A DNA stretch of 64,000 bases, from NCBI GenBank assembly GCA_017965425.1, contig JAGCPY010000007.1:62001-126000 (forward strand), in the 5' to 3' direction. This DNA is from Bacteroidaceae bacterium. GTDB taxonomy: Bacteria > Bacteroidota > Bacteroidia > Bacteroidales > Bacteroidaceae. Positions within the stretch are counted from its first letter, which is position 1. The number at the start of each line of letters is the position of its first letter. This document shows, in pieces, positions 46,638 through 54,959 of this stretch. The notes beneath the pieces are model-generated. The model did no database searches, had not been told where the DNA came from, and worked only from the letters and a program-made list of their open reading frames with translations. Position numbers and translations under genes: made by a program.

Positions 46638-47680
46638 TTCTTTACCTCCCCAAAACGTTTAGGTTTGACATAGGTGTTGATGAGAGGTGTGAAGCCGTTC
46701 ATGATGAGGATGGCGAAGCTCATACCTTCGGGATAGCTGCCGAAGTCGCGGATGAGGACGGTCAGCACGCCGATGGCACAGCCGTAGATGAGCTGACCCT
46801 TGGCCGTCATGGGCGAGGTGACATAGTCGGTGGCCATGAAGCAGGCACCAAGCATGAGACCACCGGAGAGGATGACCTGCACGGGGTTGGCATAGCTGGG
46901 ATCGATGAGGTGGAAGAGACCTGCCAGGACGAAGACCGAAGCGATGATGCTCACGGGGATGTGCCAGGTGATGATCTTCTTCCAGAGCATGTAGCAGCAA
47001 CCGATGAGCAGGCAGAGGGCGCTGACCTCACCGAGAGAGCCACCGGTCTGACCGATGAGCATGTCAAAGGCCGAGGGGAGCTGGTTCAGCAAACTGGAAT
47101 CGCCCGTCTTGATGGCTTCCTTCATGATGAAGAGCGGCGTGGCACCTGTCTCGGCATCGACATATCACATCTGATGGCTGAGAGGCCAGGAAGTCATCTG
47201 CACGGGGAAGGAGATGAGCAGGAAAACACGTCCCACGAGGGCGGGGTTGAAGGGGTTGGTGCCCAAACCGCCGAAGGTCATCTTACCAATGCCGATAGCC
47301 ACAAGGGCGCCGATGATGATAATCCAGATGGGCAGGTTCGAGGGCAGGTTGAAGCCGAGGAGCAGACCCGTGAGGACGGCACTGCCGTCGCAGATGGTCA
47401 GACGCTCGCGGTCGAGGATGAAGCGTGTGATGGCCCACTCAAAGAACACACACGCAGCCACCGACGTAGCGAGGACGATGGCAGACCCCAGCCCGAAGAA
47501 ATAGAGCGAAGCGATCAGGGCAGGCACCAAGGCGATGCATACGCCGTACATATTGCGCTGCACCGAGTCGCCGCCGTGGACGTGGGGTGATAGGGAAATG
47601 ATGGGTCGGGACCCACCCCCCTGCCCCTCCCTTGTAGGGAGGGGAGTAGATACTTGTGAGGAATTACTCGTATTAGGCAT
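46634..47680 (-). pseudogene. rnfD: Rnf complex subunit RnfD, interrupted by an in-frame TGA
   Basis: The frame from ATG 47680 is 348 codons long before its natural stop, the normal RnfD size, but codon 172 (47165-47167) is TGA. Residues 25-171 are typical RnfD (PHVHGGDSVQRNMYGV, GLGTNPFNPALVGRVFLLIS), and the same frame continues after the TGA with YVDAETGATPLFIMKEA. The FMN-accepting Thr in TGATPL would be residue 181, just after the stop. Translation of the 3' half could restart at ATG 47125, but that product would lack the FMN site. All neighbouring subunits are intact, so the change is recent, an assembly error, or read through. The first about 24 residues come from a repeat element. Confidence 0.8.
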
Positions 47681-47766
47681 AATCGTATGTCTCGTTAAAT
47701 GAATGATGAAATCTATTCTTGAAGGGTGACCACTCCCTCCCTACAAGGGAGGGTAAGGGGTGGGTC
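47610..47766 (-). repeat. G/C-rich inverted-repeat element, copy c (rnfC-rnfD junction)
   Basis: The left arm starts GACCCACCCCCCTGCCCCTC at 47610. The right arm ends AGGGTAAGGGGTGGGTC at 47766. The two outer arms are nearly identical to copy b, while the A/T-rich centres differ. The right arm lies 8 bases after the rnfC stop. The centre contains the rnfD start codon (47678-47680), and the left arm is translated as RnfD residues about 12-25 (TPLPTREGQGGGSR). Confidence 0.85.
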
Positions 47767-47773
47767 CTCCTTT

Positions 47774-49141
47774 TTACTTCTTTATCGCTTCCATGTGCCT
47801 TGCCTTGATGATGCCCATGACGGTCTGCTTGGCGACACGGATGTTGTCGAGCAAGGGACGGTTGCTGGGGCAGGTGAAGGCGCAGGAGCCACATTCGATG
47901 CAGGAGGTGACGTCGTTCTTCTCGCAGCCGTCCCAGTCCTTCAGACGGGTGTAGGAAGCGAGGAGGTACGGTTCGAGGCCCATGGGGCAGGCGCTGACGC
48001 ATTTAGCACAGCGGATGCAGGGCGAAACCTCGCCGCGACGGCTCTCCTTCTCGGCCATCAGCAGGAGACCGCTGGAGCCCTTGGTGACAGGCACTTCGAG
48101 CGACATCAGCGCACGTCCCATCATGGGTCCGCCACCGATAATCTTGCCTGTATCTTCGGGCAGACCGCCAGCCTCGTCGATGAGCTGCTGCATGGGCGTG
48201 CCGATGCGGGCGAGGAAGTTCGAGGGGTTCTTCACGCTCTTGCCCGTCACGGTGATGATGCGCTCGATGAGGGGCTTGTGCTTCGTAACGGCTTCGTAGA
48301 TGGCATAGACGGTGCCGACGTTCTGGACGATGGCGCCTACATTGATGGGCAGTGCGGGAGGGGCAGGCACCTGACGGCCGATGACGGCGTCGATGAGCTG
48401 TTTCTCACCGCCCTGCGGATACTTGACCTTGAGGGGAACGACCTCGATGCCGGGGTACTGGGCTGCCTTCTCCTTTAATAAATCGGTAAGGAGCTTGATG
48501 GCATCGGGCTTGTTCATCTCGATACCGATGTAAGCCTTGGGGCAGTTGACGGCGTGCTTGATGAGCTGTATGCCTACGAGGATCTGCTCGGGTTTCTCGA
48601 GCATCAGACGATGGTCGGCCGTCAAATAGGGTTCGCACTCTACGGCGTTGACGATGATGGCCTCTGCCTTCGTGCCTGGAGGGGGCATGAGCTTGATGCC
48701 CGTGGGGAAGGTGGCGCCACCCATACCTACGATGCCAGCGGCCTTGATGCGATTGACAACTTCCTCGGCAGTGATGCCTCCGAGGTCCTTCATGGTCACG
48801 AGTTTGTCGGAACGGTCGATGCTATCCTCCCATTCATCGCCTTCTACATCGACGATGACGGCCATGCGGCGTGTGCCACTGCTATCGAGCACGGCATCTA
48901 CCTTGTTGACTTTGCCGCTGACGCTGGAGAAGACAGGAACGCTGAGCCCCTTGCCGGCCTCGCCGAGCAGGGTGCCTACCTTCACCTCGTCGCCCTTCTT
49001 GACGACAGGCACGGCGGGAGCACCGATGTGCTGGAACATCGAGAAGACGGCCTGCTTGGGAATAGCCGCAGTACGGATGGGCTCGGCAGCAGAGAGTTTG
49101 TTTTCGGCGGGATGTACACCGCCTATATGAAATGTCTTCAT
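47774..49141 (-). CDS. rnfC: Rnf complex subunit RnfC
   Basis: 455 residues, a peripheral cytoplasmic subunit that holds FMN and NAD(H) and two 4Fe-4S clusters. The start KTFHIGGVHPAENK is typical. The flavin/nucleotide region shows GMGGATFPTGIKLMPPPG and VNAVECEPYLTADHRLM. Cluster motifs are CIRCAKCVSACP (about 375-390) and CIECGSCAFTCPSNRPL (about 415-430). It follows rnfB with a 30-base spacer made of near-heptamer repeats. Confidence 0.96.
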   Translation of the reverse strand: MKTFHIGGVHPAENKLSAAEPIRTAAIPKQAVFSMFQHIGAPAVPVVKKGDEVKVGTLLGEAGKGLSVPVFSSVSGKVNKVDAVLDSSGTRRMAVIVDVEGDEWEDSIDRSDKLVTMKDLGGITAEEVVNRIKAAGIVGMGGATFPTGIKLMPPPGTKAEAIIVNAVECEPYLTADHRLMLEKPEQILVGIQLIKHAVNCPKAYIGIEMNKPDAIKLLTDLLKEKAAQYPGIEVVPLKVKYPQGGEKQLIDAVIGRQVPAPPALPINVGAIVQNVGTVYAIYEAVTKHKPLIERIITVTGKSVKNPSNFLARIGTPMQQLIDEAGGLPEDTGKIIGGGPMMGRALMSLEVPVTKGSSGLLLMAEKESRRGEVSPCIRCAKCVSACPMGLEPYLLASYTRLKDWDGCEKNDVTSCIECGSCAFTCPSNRPLLDNIRVAKQTVMGIIKARHMEAIKK

Positions 49142-49142
49142 G

Positions 49143-49177
49143 TTTACGATTGACGATTTACAATTTACGATTTATGC
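49143..49177 (-). repeat. Tandem heptamers TTTACGA in the rnfB-rnfC spacer
   Basis: The plus strand reads as five 7-base units in a row: TTTACGA, TTGACGA, TTTACAA, TTTACGA, TTTATGC. The array fills the spacer and overlaps the rnfB stop (49172-49174). Confidence 0.6.
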
Positions 49178-50119
49178 TTGCGCTTGGGAAGCCCCTGCGG
49201 CAGGAGCTGCGGGTTTTCCGACGGGAGAACTGTCGGACACACTATCGGAGGAAGCGACAGGCGCACTGGCTGGAGCTTCCACCTTCGGTTTCCTCGGCGG
49301 GAAGTTGAAAGCGAGGATAGCGTTCTGCGGGCATTCCTCTTCACACTTGCGGCAGAGCTTGCACTTCTCTGCGTCGATGTAGGCGAGGTTGGCCTCCACG
49401 GTAATGGCCTCGAACTTGCAGACCTTCACGCACTTCTGGCAGGCGATACAGCCTACGGAGCAAGCCTTGCGCGTCTGTGCACCCTTGTCCTTGTTGTTGC
49501 ACAGGACCACGACACGGCGGTTTTTCAGTCCCTTCAGACGGATCTCGATGATGCCGCGTGGACAAGCCTTGGAGCAGGCACCGCAGGCGGTACACTTCTC
49601 ATCGTCCACCTCAGGCAGACCCATCTCGGGATTCATGCGGATGGCGTCGAACTGGCAGGCAGCCACGCAGTCGCCACAGCCCAGACAGCCATAGACGCAA
49701 GCCGTCTCGCCCGAACCGAGCATGTTCTGTACGCGGCAGCTCTGCGCACCGTCGAACTCGGCAATGCGAGGACGGCTCTCGCACGTGCCGTTGCACCGCA
49801 CGACAGCCACCTTGGGTGCCGAAGCCTCGGCCTTCATCCCAAGGATGTCGGCCACCTTCTCCATCACGGGCTGACCGCCTACTGGGCAGAGCAGTCCTTC
49901 GAGCGAACCTTTGTCGGCAGCCTTCACGCACGCTCCGGCAAAACCAGAACAGCCAGGGAAGCCGCAACCGCCGCAGTTGGCACCCGGAAGCACCTCCTGC
50001 ACCTGACCGATGCGCTCGTCTTCATGCACAGCGAACTTCTTGGCTGCAAAGAACAGGATGAGCGCTGCCACCAGCCCGATGCTGCCAAGAACAATCACTG
50101 CAATCAGAATTACATTCAT
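49172..50119 (-). CDS. rnfB: Rnf complex subunit RnfB (polyferredoxin)
   Basis: 315 residues. It has an N-terminal membrane helix (about 3-27), then the Fe-S domain GANCGGCGFPGCSG (Cys 49, 52, 57 and about 78), then four ferredoxin-type CxxCxxCxxxC motifs: CLGCGDCVAAC, CTACGACSKAC, CIACQKCVKVC and CKLCRKCEEEC. It takes electrons from ferredoxin and passes them into the membrane. A Pro/Ala/Ser-rich tail of about 35 residues ends the protein. First rnf gene; the rseC-like gene lies 40 bases upstream, separated by an A/T-rich stretch. Confidence 0.96.
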   Translation of the reverse strand: MNVILIAVIVLGSIGLVAALILFFAAKKFAVHEDERIGQVQEVLPGANCGGCGFPGCSGFAGACVKAADKGSLEGLLCPVGGQPVMEKVADILGMKAEASAPKVAVVRCNGTCESRPRIAEFDGAQSCRVQNMLGSGETACVYGCLGCGDCVAACQFDAIRMNPEMGLPEVDDEKCTACGACSKACPRGIIEIRLKGLKNRRVVVLCNNKDKGAQTRKACSVGCIACQKCVKVCKFEAITVEANLAYIDAEKCKLCRKCEEECPQNAILAFNFPPRKPKVEAPASAPVASSDSVSDSSPVGKPAAPAAGASQAQA

Positions 50120-50159
50120 TAGTTTTAAAGTTTAAAGTTTATTGTTTATTATTTATAGT

Positions 50160-50579
50160 TTATAGTTTTATGCGGAATGAAAAGGTTTGCTGTAAGCGTT
50201 TACGGAAGAAGAGAAAGATGACAGCATAGTAAGCTACCAAAGTGAGAAGCGACCATAACGCCCCCACCGTCTCGCTGCCCGTCATCTGAAGACCGACGAC
50301 GAGAGCCAACAACAATAAAACAAGCGGAAGTCCATAGGCAATCATCGCTGCACGACGCCCGTCTGAGAGATGCCCTTCGAGCATCACCTCCTGCCCCACC
50401 CTATACCGATGCGCCTCAGACGTCATGACTTCCACCTCCTTCTCTTTGGCTTCGGCGCTGGAACACATCTGCTTAGCAGCACAGCCAGCACAGGCAGCAG
50501 CCTGAAGGATGCTCACACGAACGCGCTCACCTTCAATGGCTTTGACGACACCTTGATGGCTGATTAGTTGATCTCTCAT
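50160..50579 (-). CDS. rseC: SoxR-reducing system protein, RseC/MucC family
   Basis: 139 residues from ATG 50579; the longer frame from 50651 runs through the promoter. The cytoplasmic N-terminus has cysteines in AACAGCAAKQMC (30, 33, 39), then two membrane helices at about 83-105 and 110-128. In E. coli, RseC works with the Rsx (Rnf) complex to keep SoxR reduced, and it is often next to rnf genes, as here. What it serves in this organism, probably lacking SoxR, is unknown. Co-transcription with rnfBCDGEA is likely. Confidence 0.88.
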   Translation of the reverse strand: MRDQLISHQGVVKAIEGERVRVSILQAAACAGCAAKQMCSSAEAKEKEVEVMTSEAHRYRVGQEVMLEGHLSDGRRAAMIAYGLPLVLLLLALVVGLQMTGSETVGALWSLLTLVAYYAVIFLFFRKRLQQTFSFRIKL

Positions 50580-50613
50580 ATAGATTTGTAATGTTAGCTT
50601 TGCAAAAGCGCCA

Positions 50614-50621
50614 CAAAGATA
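50614..50621 (-). promoter_or_regulatory. Promoter -7 element of the rseC-rnf operon
   Basis: The minus strand reads TATCTTTG, 35 bases before the rseC start. The -33 region is A/T-rich, with no exact TTTG at the expected distance. No other promoter was seen within the operon. Confidence 0.5.
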
Positions 50622-50680
50622 ATACATTATTTTCATAAAACACGCGCGCACGAGAGAAAATTTATTTTTCTGTCCTCAAA

Positions 50681-50712
50681 TTTGGATTTTAGCAAGAAAT
50701 GTCGTATCTTTG
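50681..50712 (+). promoter_or_regulatory. Bacteroidetes promoter for a possible small RNA
   Basis: TTTG at 50681-50684, 20 bases, TATCTTTG at 50705-50712: a full consensus match. No open frame starts near it. A second full promoter for the HU gene lies 175 bases downstream, so this one probably drives a short non-coding transcript. Confidence 0.7.
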
Positions 50713-50718
50713 CACACA

Positions 50719-50850
50719 GAAGAGGACGGTTCCTTCAAGCCTATCAAGCGACAAAGGACTATCTCAACTAAAGGATATTGCACGACGTGCGGCCATAGCG
50801 CCACGTCGTGCAATATTCGTTTCAAGGCGTGCAACGATGATTTCACGCCC
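50719..50850 (+). ncRNA. Candidate small RNA with two hairpins, upstream of the HU-HIG gene
   Basis: The transcript would start near 50719 from the promoter at 50681-50712. It contains a perfect 15-bp stem, ATATTGCACGACGTG (50775-50789) with CACGTCGTGCAATAT (50802-50816), and a second stem GGCGTG/CACGCC (50826-50831 and 50844-50849). It ends just before the second promoter. It has no match to an RNA family that I recognise. It might instead be a protein-binding operator or a leader of the HU-HIG gene. Confidence 0.45.
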
Positions 50851-50855
50851 GGAAA

Positions 50856-50887
50856 TTTGGCTATACACCTAAATCTTCTTATCTTTG
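50856..50887 (+). promoter_or_regulatory. Promoter of the HU-HIG gene
   Basis: TTTG at 50856-50859, a 20-base spacer, and TATCTTTG at 50880-50887, an exact consensus. The ATG at 50922 lies 35 bases downstream. Confidence 0.75.
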
Positions 50888-50921
50888 TGGCCAGAATCAT
50901 AGCTTTATACACCTAAGACCC

Positions 50922-51572
50922 ATGGCAGAATACTATAAGCGAGAGATTGCTGACCTCAACGAGACGGGCAAGAAACAATACCGCTATGAGCTGCGTTCGC
51001 GCGGGAGTGCTGGGCTGAAAGCACTCGCCAGACAGGTCCACAAGCGCTACCGTATGCTCGATGCTACCGAGCTGGAAGGCATCGCTGAGGACTTCATTGA
51101 CGAGATGGCGGCCTTGCTGTCCGAAGGTTTCAGCGTGACGCTCGGCGACCTTGGTTCCTTCTCGCTGAGCATCGGATTGAGGAACAAGAAGCATCTTGAA
51201 CAGATGGAAGACGAGATAGAAGGAGAGCCCAACGCCCGCAGTCTTTGCGTGCGCGGCATCAACTTCAAGGCCAACAAGCGTTACGTCAGCGACATCAACA
51301 ACAAATGCCACCTGCAACGTGAGTCTGGCGGCACGGCGCACCTGCACCCTTCGCCCTATAGCCTGGAACAGCGCATCGCACGTGCCGTGAGCTACGTCCG
51401 CCAGAACGGTTTCCTGCGCATCGCCAACTACGCCGGCATCAACGGCATCTCCATCAGTGCAGCCAGCCGCGAACTCCGCCTGTTAGACGGCACACCCGAC
51501 TTCCCCCTCAGAAGCGACGGCCGAGGACCCAGCAAGGTCTATCGGATGAAACAGGAACCATCTCAGGAATGA
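50922..51572 (+). CDS. HU-HIG family DNA-binding protein
   Basis: 216 residues. The N-terminal half (about 1-120) is a bacterial HU/IHF-like DNA-binding domain in the Bacteroidetes HIG version: ADLNETGKKQYRYELRSRG, LEGIAEDFIDEMAALLSEGF and VTLGDLGSFSLSIG. The C-terminal part (about 145-215) has a predicted helical segment, EQRIARAVSYVRQNGFLRIA, resembling a winged-helix or DNA-binding-like extension. It probably bends or organises DNA. It has its own strong promoter and a possible small RNA just upstream; the sulfatase gene starts 28 bases after it. Confidence 0.88.
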   Translation: MAEYYKREIADLNETGKKQYRYELRSRGSAGLKALARQVHKRYRMLDATELEGIAEDFIDEMAALLSEGFSVTLGDLGSFSLSIGLRNKKHLEQMEDEIEGEPNARSLCVRGINFKANKRYVSDINNKCHLQRESGGTAHLHPSPYSLEQRIARAVSYVRQNGFLRIANYAGINGISISAASRELRLLDGTPDFPLRSDGRGPSKVYRMKQEPSQE

Positions 51573-51600
51573 CGATCACCCCTATCAAACGACGACAACG

Positions 51601-53184
51601 ATGAAAAAGCCAGCACACATAGACGTCAGGGTTTCCGTGACGATGGCGACGGTGGCTGTCGCCATGGGCAGTCTTGAGGCACGGCCCTTGCAGGAGCAGA
51701 GACCGAACATCGTGCTGTTCATGGTCGATGACATGGGATGGCAGGACACGTCGGTTCCCTTCTGGACGCAACGTACCCGGCTCAACGACACTTACGAGAC
51801 GCCGAACATGGCGCGTCTGGCACGGCAGGGGATGCTCTTCACGCAAGCCTACGCCAGCCCTATCAGCTCGCCCAGCCGTTGCTCTCTGCTCACGGGAGCC
51901 AATGCCGCCCGCCACCGCGTGACGAACTGGACGTTCCGCCGGAATCAGATGACCGACGAGGGCGATGACCTACTGACACCACCCGACTGGAACTATAACG
52001 GCATCTGCCAACAGGAAGGAGTGGACAACACGTTCCATGCCCGTTCGTTCGTGGATATCCTTCGCTCAGCAGGTTACCGCACCATCCACTGCGGCAAGGC
52101 GCACTGGGGGGCAGAGGACACGCCGGGCGAGTCACCATTGCATTTCGGCTTCGAGGTGAACATCGCGGGTCATGCCGCCGGAGGACCTGCCACGTACCTC
52201 AGCGAGCGCAACTACGGCCATGATGCCGAGGGACATCCCACCGCACAGTTCGCCGTCCCCGGCTTGCAGAAATATTGGGGCACAGGCACGTTCCTCACAG
52301 AAGCTCTGACCAGAGAAGCCCTGGCCGCCCTCGACAGCATCCGTTCTCCCCGCAACGCTCAGCAATCAACAGCCAGCCCACCACCCTTTTTCCTCTATCT
52401 CTCCCACTACGCCGTCCATGTACCCATCGACCGCGACCAACGTTTCTTCGAGAAATATCGGCATAAAGGACTCTCGGAGAAGGAGGCTGCCTACGCCTCG
52501 CTGATTGAAGGGATGGACAAGAGCCTGGGTGACCTCCTTGATTGGCTCGACGTCAACGGCGAGACGGAGAAGACCATCGTCCTCTTTATGAGCGACAACG
52601 GCGGCTATGCCACAGGTGCGGAATGGCGCGACGAACCGCTCTACACGCAGAACGCCCCTCTGAGAAGCGGCAAAGGCTCACTGCTCGAAGGCGGCATTCG
52701 CGAACCGATGATGGTGCGCTGGCCAGGTGTCGTCGAGGAAGGCACGCGCTGCGAGAGCTACTTGTGTATAGAAGATTTCTTCCCCACGATACTGGAGATG
52801 GCCGGCATCCGTCGCTACGACGTGCCTCAAACCATCGACGGACGAAGCTTCTTGCCTCTGCTCAAAGGCAAAGGCGACACCTCACGCGGCCGCACGCTCA
52901 TCTGGAACTACCCGCACGTCTGGGGCAACAGAGGGCCGGGCATCGACCTCAACTGCGCCATCCGTGAAGGTGACTGGAAACTCATCTACAGCTACAAGAC
53001 CGGTCAGAAGGAACTTTACAACATCACCCTCGACATCGGCGAAGAGCACAATCTGGCGTCAGAACGTCCCGACCTTGTCCAGCGCCTCTCCCGCAAACTG
53101 GGCAGGCGGCTCCGTGCCATGAAAGCCCAGCGGCCTTCCCTGAAAGCCACCGGACAGCCTTGTCCCTGGCCAGACGAGAGGTGA
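51601..53184 (+). CDS. Sulfatase, serine-type (S1 family)
   Basis: 527 residues with a probable signal peptide or N-terminal anchor (about 1-27). It removes sulfate esters from glycans or related substrates. The metal site starts NIVLFMVDDMGWQD. The activation motif is S-S-P-S-R at 89-93 in PISSPSRCSLLTG; Ser89 would be turned to formylglycine by an anaerobic sulfatase-maturating enzyme, which is not in the window. HCGKAHWGAEDTPG, HYAVHVPIDRDQRF and LFMSDNGGYATGAEW are also typical. It may target host mucin glycans, but the substrate cannot be read from the sequence. Confidence 0.93.
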   Translation: MKKPAHIDVRVSVTMATVAVAMGSLEARPLQEQRPNIVLFMVDDMGWQDTSVPFWTQRTRLNDTYETPNMARLARQGMLFTQAYASPISSPSRCSLLTGANAARHRVTNWTFRRNQMTDEGDDLLTPPDWNYNGICQQEGVDNTFHARSFVDILRSAGYRTIHCGKAHWGAEDTPGESPLHFGFEVNIAGHAAGGPATYLSERNYGHDAEGHPTAQFAVPGLQKYWGTGTFLTEALTREALAALDSIRSPRNAQQSTASPPPFFLYLSHYAVHVPIDRDQRFFEKYRHKGLSEKEAAYASLIEGMDKSLGDLLDWLDVNGETEKTIVLFMSDNGGYATGAEWRDEPLYTQNAPLRSGKGSLLEGGIREPMMVRWPGVVEEGTRCESYLCIEDFFPTILEMAGIRRYDVPQTIDGRSFLPLLKGKGDTSRGRTLIWNYPHVWGNRGPGIDLNCAIREGDWKLIYSYKTGQKELYNITLDIGEEHNLASERPDLVQRLSRKLGRRLRAMKAQRPSLKATGQPCPWPDER

Positions 53185-53297
53185 ATAATGACAGAAAACA
53201 AGACCTCTTGCCCTCATTCAATGGTTAAAATCCTTCAATAACGATGAGTAAGGTTTCATTTTTTATCTCAACTTGCTTATAATACCTATTTTTTATC

Positions 53298-53305
53298 TAA
53301 ATTTG
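53298..53305 (+). promoter_or_regulatory. Promoter -7 element of the DUF4199-to-fRMsr operon
   Basis: TAAATTTG, 26 bases upstream of ATG 53332. A CTTG at 53272-53275 could be the -33 element with a 22-base spacer. Confidence 0.45.
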
Positions 53306-53331
53306 CAGCCGAATTTTTCAACTCAATAGGA

Positions 53332-53910
53332 ATGAACGATTCAACTCAAAACGCAACCGAAGGACAGCAGACGAAAGCCTATGCTGCATGGTACGGTTTA
53401 TGGATTGGAGTGTGCTGGGTGCTCAGCTTCGGGCTATCCATGTGGGGCCTGAAGGAACCTTTTGCCGGAAACTTCGGTTTGCTGGCAGGTGTCGGTTCCG
53501 TGCCATTAGCTATCTGGTTGCTTCGTGGTTTTAATGAAATGATATCACCACTCTCGCTACGTCGTGCCTGGCACATGGCGTGGCTGATGTTCCTCTATGC
53601 AGCCTTGTTGACAACGGCTGCACAGTACATTTATTTTGCCTACATGGATAATGGCCTGCTTGTGCGCACCTACACCGAAATGATCAAACAGCCAGAAATC
53701 CAAGATTTGATGGCTCAACTCATGCCTGGACAAGATGCTAACCGCTTATTTGAAGATGCCATTACCTTGTTCTCTACCACTCCCGTCTCACAATTAACTT
53801 TACAATTCCTTTTCTGGAATGTCATACTGGCTACCGTTTTATCCATTCCCACAGCATTCCTGAGCTATAAGAAGAAACCGTCTTCCCAGACGCCGAAAGG
53901 AAAGGAATAA
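53332..53910 (+). CDS. DUF4199 membrane protein
   Basis: 192 residues with four predicted membrane helices (about 20-40, 46-66, 78-100, 152-175). Matches DUF4199, a Bacteroidetes family of unknown function that is usually next to a dolichol-phosphate-type glycosyltransferase, as here. This partnership suggests a role in surface-glycan or lipid-linked sugar handling, but that is inference. First gene of a six-gene run with gaps of 22 bases or less, or overlaps. Confidence 0.85.
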   Translation: MNDSTQNATEGQQTKAYAAWYGLWIGVCWVLSFGLSMWGLKEPFAGNFGLLAGVGSVPLAIWLLRGFNEMISPLSLRRAWHMAWLMFLYAALLTTAAQYIYFAYMDNGLLVRTYTEMIKQPEIQDLMAQLMPGQDANRLFEDAITLFSTTPVSQLTLQFLFWNVILATVLSIPTAFLSYKKKPSSQTPKGKE

Positions 53911-53932
53911 TCATTCCAAAGTAATTAAGTCT

Positions 53933-54949
53933 ATGCCCACAATGGATAAAGAACATTTCGTCAATACCTCATCCCCAACAACCAAACAAGAGGAACGAAT
54001 TGACATTTCCGTTATCGTACCTCTCTACAATGAAGCAGAATCATTGCCCGAACTGCACGCCTGGATTCAACGTGTGATGAACGAGAACAGCTTCACATAC
54101 GAGATTATTTTCGTCAATGACGGTTCCACCGACAGCTCGTGGGAAGTCATAGAACATCTGGCTGCAGATCATCCTGAAGTCAGCGGCATCAAGTTCCGTC
54201 GCAACTACGGCAAAAGTCCTGCGCTGTTTTGCGGATTCCGCCGTGCCAAAGGCGATGTCGTCATCACGATGGATGCCGACCTCCAAGACTCTCCCGACGA
54301 GATTCCCGAGTTGCGCCGCATGATTGTCGAAGACGGCTATGACCTGGTCAGCGGCTACAAACAGAAACGATATGATCCGCTCTCCAAGACCATTCCCACC
54401 AAGCTTTTCAACGCAACAGCTCGCAAAGTAAGCGGCATCCACAATCTCCACGATTTCAACTGTGGGCTGAAAGCCTACCGTCGCGATGTGGTAAAGAACA
54501 TTGAAGTCTATGGCGAGATGCACCGCTACATTCCCTATCTGGCCAAGAATGCAGGCTTCACGAAGATTGGGGAAAAAGTGGTACACCATCAGGCACGCAA
54601 GTACGGCACTACCAAGTTTGGCCTCGACCGCTTTGTCAACGGCTATCTTGACCTACTTTCCCTCTGGTTCCTCAGCCGTTTCGGGCTGAAACCCATGCAT
54701 GTCTTTGGCCTTCTGGGCTCTCTCATGTTCCTGTTGGGCTTCGTGGCCGTAGTCGTTGTTGGTGCCAACAAGCTCTATGCCTTGGCAAACGACATTCCAG
54801 CCCGTCTGATAACCGATTCGCCTTATTTCTTCATCGCCTTGACCATGATGTTGCTGGGAACACAGCTGTTCGTGGCAGGTTTCTTGGGCGAACTCATCAC
54901 GCGTAACAGCGAACTGCGCAACAACTATCAGATTGAGAAAGAATTGTGA
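53933..54949 (+). CDS. Family 2 glycosyltransferase, polyprenyl-phosphate type
   Basis: 338 residues (a second ATG at 53942 is also possible). The GT-A domain at about 25-240 has ISVIVPLYNEAESLPELHAW, IIFVNDGSTDSSWE and the metal site ITMDADLQDSPDE. Two C-terminal membrane helices (about 255-285 and 295-325) place it at the inner membrane, as in GtrB/DPM1-like enzymes that load a sugar on undecaprenyl phosphate. It begins 22 bases after the DUF4199 gene. Its sugar is unknown. Confidence 0.9.
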   Translation: MPTMDKEHFVNTSSPTTKQEERIDISVIVPLYNEAESLPELHAWIQRVMNENSFTYEIIFVNDGSTDSSWEVIEHLAADHPEVSGIKFRRNYGKSPALFCGFRRAKGDVVITMDADLQDSPDEIPELRRMIVEDGYDLVSGYKQKRYDPLSKTIPTKLFNATARKVSGIHNLHDFNCGLKAYRRDVVKNIEVYGEMHRYIPYLAKNAGFTKIGEKVVHHQARKYGTTKFGLDRFVNGYLDLLSLWFLSRFGLKPMHVFGLLGSLMFLLGFVAVVVVGANKLYALANDIPARLITDSPYFFIALTMMLLGTQLFVAGFLGELITRNSELRNNYQIEKEL

Positions 54950-54959
54950 TGAATGCAGA

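Noticed and set aside
47165-47167. TGA read as a sense codon throughout this organism
   Set aside because: TGA is the natural stop of several genes here (the trpB-like gene, nhaD, nadC, the rnfD end), so global recoding is excluded; only local read-through stays open.
44565-47590. Long plus-strand open frames opposite rnfA, rnfE, rnfG and rnfD (up to 323 codons)
   Set aside because: Their translations are low-complexity, rich in Asp, Glu, His and Gly, with no family resemblance. The minus-strand frames are unmistakable Rnf subunits.
49178-50122. Plus-strand frame of 314 codons opposite rnfB
   Set aside because: Mirror of the cysteine-rich RnfB code; no start context, no domain.
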